This document shows, in pieces, positions 60,857 to 64,000 of a stretch of 64,000 nucleotides of DNA (position 1 is the stretch's first letter; each line of letters opens with the position of its first letter). The DNA is from Pleurotus djamor (Eukaryota > Basidiomycota > Agaricomycetes > Agaricales > Pleurotaceae): NCBI GenBank assembly GCA_029747585.1, contig JAPEVF010000117.1:1-64000 (forward strand). Direction: 5' to 3'. Below the pieces are notes generated by a model. That model ran no database searches. It was not told the DNA's origin and saw only the letters and a program-made list of their open reading frames with translations. Made by a program: the position numbers and the translations under genes.

Positions 60857-60864
60857 TATAAAAG
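60857..60864 (+). promoter_or_regulatory. TATA box of MFS copy 2
   Basis: TATAAAAG lies about 40 nt upstream of the ATG at 60904, in the same context ('tgtataaaagtgg') as in the promoter of the MFS paralogue at 52254. Confidence 0.6.
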
Positions 60865-60903
60865 TGGTTTCGTAGGCGCGGTATTTCCAAGTCCCCAACA
60901 ACC

Positions 60904-63063
60904 ATGCAAGCTCCGCGACTTGACGTAGAACACGTTCCGGTTGAAGACGATCCTCGTACCTGGTCTGCGACGAGGAAGGTGAGACTTGGGATACTCTTCC
61001 TGACTTCTTAGCATTTGTGGATTACTTTCCCATCAGAATGTCGTACTCCTCATCATTTCGTCCGCGGCGATGATTGCTGGCCTCGGCGGCAACATCCAAA
61101 ATCGTAAGACCCAATCCTCCTGCTTGTCCAACATCACTGACCTATGCTATGGTAAAATACAGCCGCAATCCAGATGCAGGAACAACTCCCTGCCACTAGT
61201 TCTCAAATCAGTCTTTCATTGTCGATGTTTATCCTTTCACAAGGGCTTGTGCCGTTCATATGGAGTGCCATAAGCGAAATAAAAGGAAGAAAGGTAATAT
61301 TCTCTGCCTCATCGGCCAGATAAGCCATCCCTGATTCATAAACAGCTAGTGTACCTCATGTCACTCGGTTTGGCTATCGTTGGGTGCATCGTAACTGCCC
61401 TGGCCTTGAACATTGGACTGGTAATCGGTTTCCGTGTTCTGCAAGGTGCTGGGTAAGCAGTTGTATCAATACATCACCCGCACTCTTTGTCCGCACCGTG
61501 ACGCCAACTCGCAATTCCCTTTCAGATCGTCTTCCGTTGTATCACTCGGTGCGGCTACATTGGCTGACCTCTATCCCCCTGCGAGTCGAGGAACCAAGAT
61601 GGGGATCTATTACACGGCGCCGCTTCTTGGTCTATCTCTCGGTCCCATCCTCGGCGGCGTTCTAACCGTCGGTTTCTCCTGGCGTGCCTGCTTCTGGTTC
61701 ATGGCCATTTTCTCTGGAGCAAGCTGGTTATCTTTCTTGATCTTCTTCAAGGATACTTGGAGGAAAGAGCGTAGTCTGACATATCAAAATATCTTGCGAG
61801 CTAAGCTACGGGAAATGGACCGCCATGAAAGTTCGAGTAAAACGCACGGCGACGGTGGGAAGGCGGAAACGAGTAGCCATGCTTCGTCGGTTACTGAGAT
61901 CACCGTCATTTCCAGTGAGGGCAAGGATCTCACTGGCGGTGCTGAGAAAGTCAACGCTGTCGCCTCAACTACTGAGGTGCACGATATCAAGCTCACCTTC
62001 AAGGATGTCAATCCCTTTCGGCCCCTTTGCATGGTCCTTCGTAGGATCAACAACTTGGTCATCCTCTTTGCCTCCGGTGGGTGGTCTTAATCGAATCTTT
62101 TTTGTAACAATATTCGGATTGGCTTATTAAAGACTTTTGTTTGACAATCAGGCTCCATCTACGCGCTTGGGTTTCTCCTTTCATATACCTCGGCTCGGAC
62201 ATTGAGTAGCCAATACCATTACGACGCCTTAAAAATAGGCTTGGTGCTCCTATCGTTTGGAATTGGTGGGCATGTTGCACTACATGTGCCTTGTTGATTT
62301 ACTTGATTTACTTCAGCTCCGTTTAGGCAGCCTTGCAGGAAGTCTCATCGGTGGTCGTTACTCTGACTACACGTTCAGAAAAATCAGAGAAGCAAATGGA
62401 GGCCAAAGCTCCCCAGAAGTGCGTCACATCGACCTTTGATCCTCACTAAATTCCTCATACCCGCTTGCTCTAGGTGCGTCTGAGGAGTACCGTCTTCGGT
62501 CTGATGTTCCTCCCGCCAACCGTTGTGGGGTATGCTTGGGTTGCCGACCGACATGTACACATCTCGGCGATGTGTGTGATGCTTTTCCTGAGTGGATTTC
62601 TCTCCATGTGAGTCGACTTGTGGATCTATTCTGTCTTTCTCGCCGCTCACTTCCATACCCATGAGTTGCGCCTATGCGAGTACATTGGCCTATATCGTCG
62701 ATGCCAACAGTGGCCGTTCCTCCACCGCAGTGGCTTGCAACAGCGCATTTCGCGGTGCTTTCGCGTTCATAGTCACAGAAATCGCAGTCCCACTACAGGT
62801 GAGATTTTCCAAATCTTTTCCCGTATCTCTTCAATGACGCTGGAGTGAATACACCACCATCCAGGATGCCGTTGGTGACGGTTAGCCCCATTAACTTTCC
62901 TGCCCATTTTCTGAGCTGATGCAGAGCTGTTTCAGGGTGGATGTATACGATATGGTGCTTCGCGATGATTATTACCGAGTGCTTGATTTTGCTGGTGATA
63001 TGGAAGGGTGCGAAATGGAGAGAAGCCGCTGAGGACTGCGAAGCTATCTCTCAGTCTAGGTGA
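60904..63063 (+). CDS. MFS drug:H+ antiporter-like transporter, copy 2
   Basis: Eleven exons (60904-60978, 61037-61103, 61163-61293, 61346-61452, 61526-62076, 62152-62265, 62327-62418, 62474-62607, 62666-62798, 62865-62880, 62936-63063) sum to 516 codons. Eight of the eleven exon lengths equal those of copy 1; the other three differ by multiples of three. Motifs: SAISEIKGRK, GLVIGFRVLQGAG, YYTAPLLGLSLGPILGG, GGRYSDYTFRKI, STLAYIVDANSGRSSTAVA. The first intron uses a normal GT donor. The central loop is shorter than in copy 1. Substrate unknown; a 12-helix DHA1 exporter by layout. Confidence 0.92.
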
Positions 63064-63763
63064 TCTAGCACAATGTTCCTTATTTATATAAATATATGAC
63101 CTGGGATGTAGGAGGCACTAAGGTTAGGTGGATATATGCCTCGACAGTATGAAGATCCGAGCTTTTTATTTGTTGAAACCACATTGTTGACATGAACTTT
63201 TTTGCTGCCAATCTGTCGTTCTCTGTGCACATCCTGCACTATTCTCACTTCAAGCGCACATTTTTGAATTCGTTCACCAAGGATTCCGCGCAACGCATAC
63301 CAGATTCCCAATAGATTCCTACATTGAACATGGTTGGGGCCAGTCGCGGGGAAGTCGCGGGCATAAGTTTCAGACCTCTAAAAATGGAACAGGAGTTGCA
63401 CCCACGTAACCACTGGACTAACCTGTCCCACTCATCCAGATTGTGCTACAGATTTTTTTTTAGTCTCGTTTAGCGTCGTCCGGGGTTTCCCCCATGTCGA
63501 CGTCCACGTATCTACGGTACATACGAAGCTTGTCTGTATCTAGTGCTAAATACAGGGCCCCAATGCCCCTCTTGACCCAGGATTCTTGCGCCCAGCAGAC
63601 GGAAAGGCCTCTCGCCTCGTTCCCCCTACTGTCCGACAAAAGGAACTGTCGTTGCTTGAACTCCTGTGTGGGTGTGGTAGCCTTCTGGGCATGTACGAGT
63701 TTCTGTACAGTGACTGACGTCTCCCAGGGCAAACGCTCGTCCCCGAGGGAAGCAAGCGGGTGG
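63064..63763. other. Right intergenic region
   Basis: Holds the 3' flank of MFS copy 2, a tRNA-like element (about 63350-63440) and a minus-strand frame at 63460-63732 that is open for 90 codons without a recognised domain. Coding status unresolved. Confidence 0.35.
63350..63440 (-). repeat. Possible tRNA-derived short element (SINE-like)
   Basis: On the minus strand GTTAGTCCAGTGGTTA (63407-63422) closely resembles the A-box/D-arm of eukaryotic tRNAs. GGTCTGAAACT (63366-63376), about 30 nt further, is a weak B-box-like sequence. An A-run (plus-strand T9) lies on the other side of the A-box. The intervening sequence does not fold into an obvious cloverleaf by eye, so a tRNA-derived SINE or a dead tRNA gene is more likely than an active tRNA. 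Confidence 0.35.
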
Positions 63764-64000
63764 CTACTGGGTCAAGGCGAAGTCAAAGTGAGTGTTTGAT
63801 GTTGGTACCTGCAGAGAAAAGGAAAGTGTCAGTTGGTCTTCCCTAAGCCGCAGAATCCTCATCTCCTCCCCCTCCTCAACCTGGTCACACGCTGCTGCGA
63901 GCTGTGGTGGTATGTGACTGGACTTCCTGTCGTCATTCCTTCTCCTACCCTCTCCCCCCGCTTCTCCCCTTCTTCTTCTTCTTCTCCTCCTCCGCTTCGA
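63764..64000 (-). CDS. Possible 3' end of a gene entering from the right edge
   Basis: A minus-strand frame is open from the window edge to a TAG at 63764. It has an Arg/Glu-rich low-complexity start over a (CTT)n tract and a more protein-like end (LAAACDQVEEGEEMRILRLR). A CTCTGCAG acceptor-like site is present near 63810. No domain is recognised and the frame may be accidental. Confidence 0.2.
   Translation of the reverse strand, partial: SKRRRRRRRRRGEAGGEGRRRNDDRKSSHIPPQLAAACDQVEEGEEMRILRLREDQLTLSFSLQVPTSNTHFDFALTQ

Overview
The window looks like a piece of an Agaricomycete (mushroom-forming basidiomycete) nuclear genome. The genes carry many short introns of about 47-87 nt with GT-AG borders. 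The gene families also fit: HET-domain proteins, F-box proteins with the WSYID-type motif, a DUF6534 membrane protein, a fused AROM gene and a CsbD-like stress protein. No protein-coding retrotransposon or DNA transposon was recognised. Products are called from motifs read in the translation; no database search was possible. Splice models were checked by asking whether spliced exon lengths sum to a multiple of three.

The left two thirds (about 1-42.8 kb) is accessory, subtelomere-like DNA built from repeated segmental duplication and decay. A degenerate CCCTAA tract and a telomere-motif hairpin lie near the left edge. Block A (about 1.8-5.9 kb) and block B (about 6.4-11.2 kb) are direct repeats, each made of an array of exon-like modules followed by a HET gene on the + strand. 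From 12.3 to 29 kb come a decayed ATG13 copy, an F-box C-terminal fragment, two F-box/LRR genes and a related F-box-like gene. A disordered, Arg/Pro-rich gene is also duplicated here: the complete copy is at 26.5 kb and an internally deleted copy at 22 kb. Block C (29.6-35.3 kb) and block D (36.1-42.8 kb) repeat the order HET (-), DUF6534 (+), ATG13 (-). Block C keeps the better DUF6534 gene but only the two ends of ATG13. Block D keeps a decayed DUF6534 gene and the C-terminal part of ATG13.

At about 42.8 kb the ATG13 remnant is joined to the 5' half of a pentafunctional AROM (ARO1) gene. The shikimate gene is cut inside its EPSP-synthase domain. From there rightwards the content is core and mostly single copy: TFB5 (a 67-residue TFIIH subunit with two 16-nt exons), an RluA-type pseudouridine synthase, an Rtt106-like histone chaperone, a SWIB-domain SWI/SNF (or RSC) subunit, a CsbD-like protein and a TRK potassium transporter. 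Two MFS drug:H+ antiporter-like paralogues with the same 11-exon structure lie in opposite orientation on either side of the last three genes.

The most unusual observations are these: the AROM-ATG13 junction; three separate ATG13 remnants all associated with the HET/DUF6534 neighbourhood; four HET paralogues in two duplication systems; an intron that appears to split the stop codon in HET genes A and B; and an iterated exon-intron module array that matches no family I recognise.
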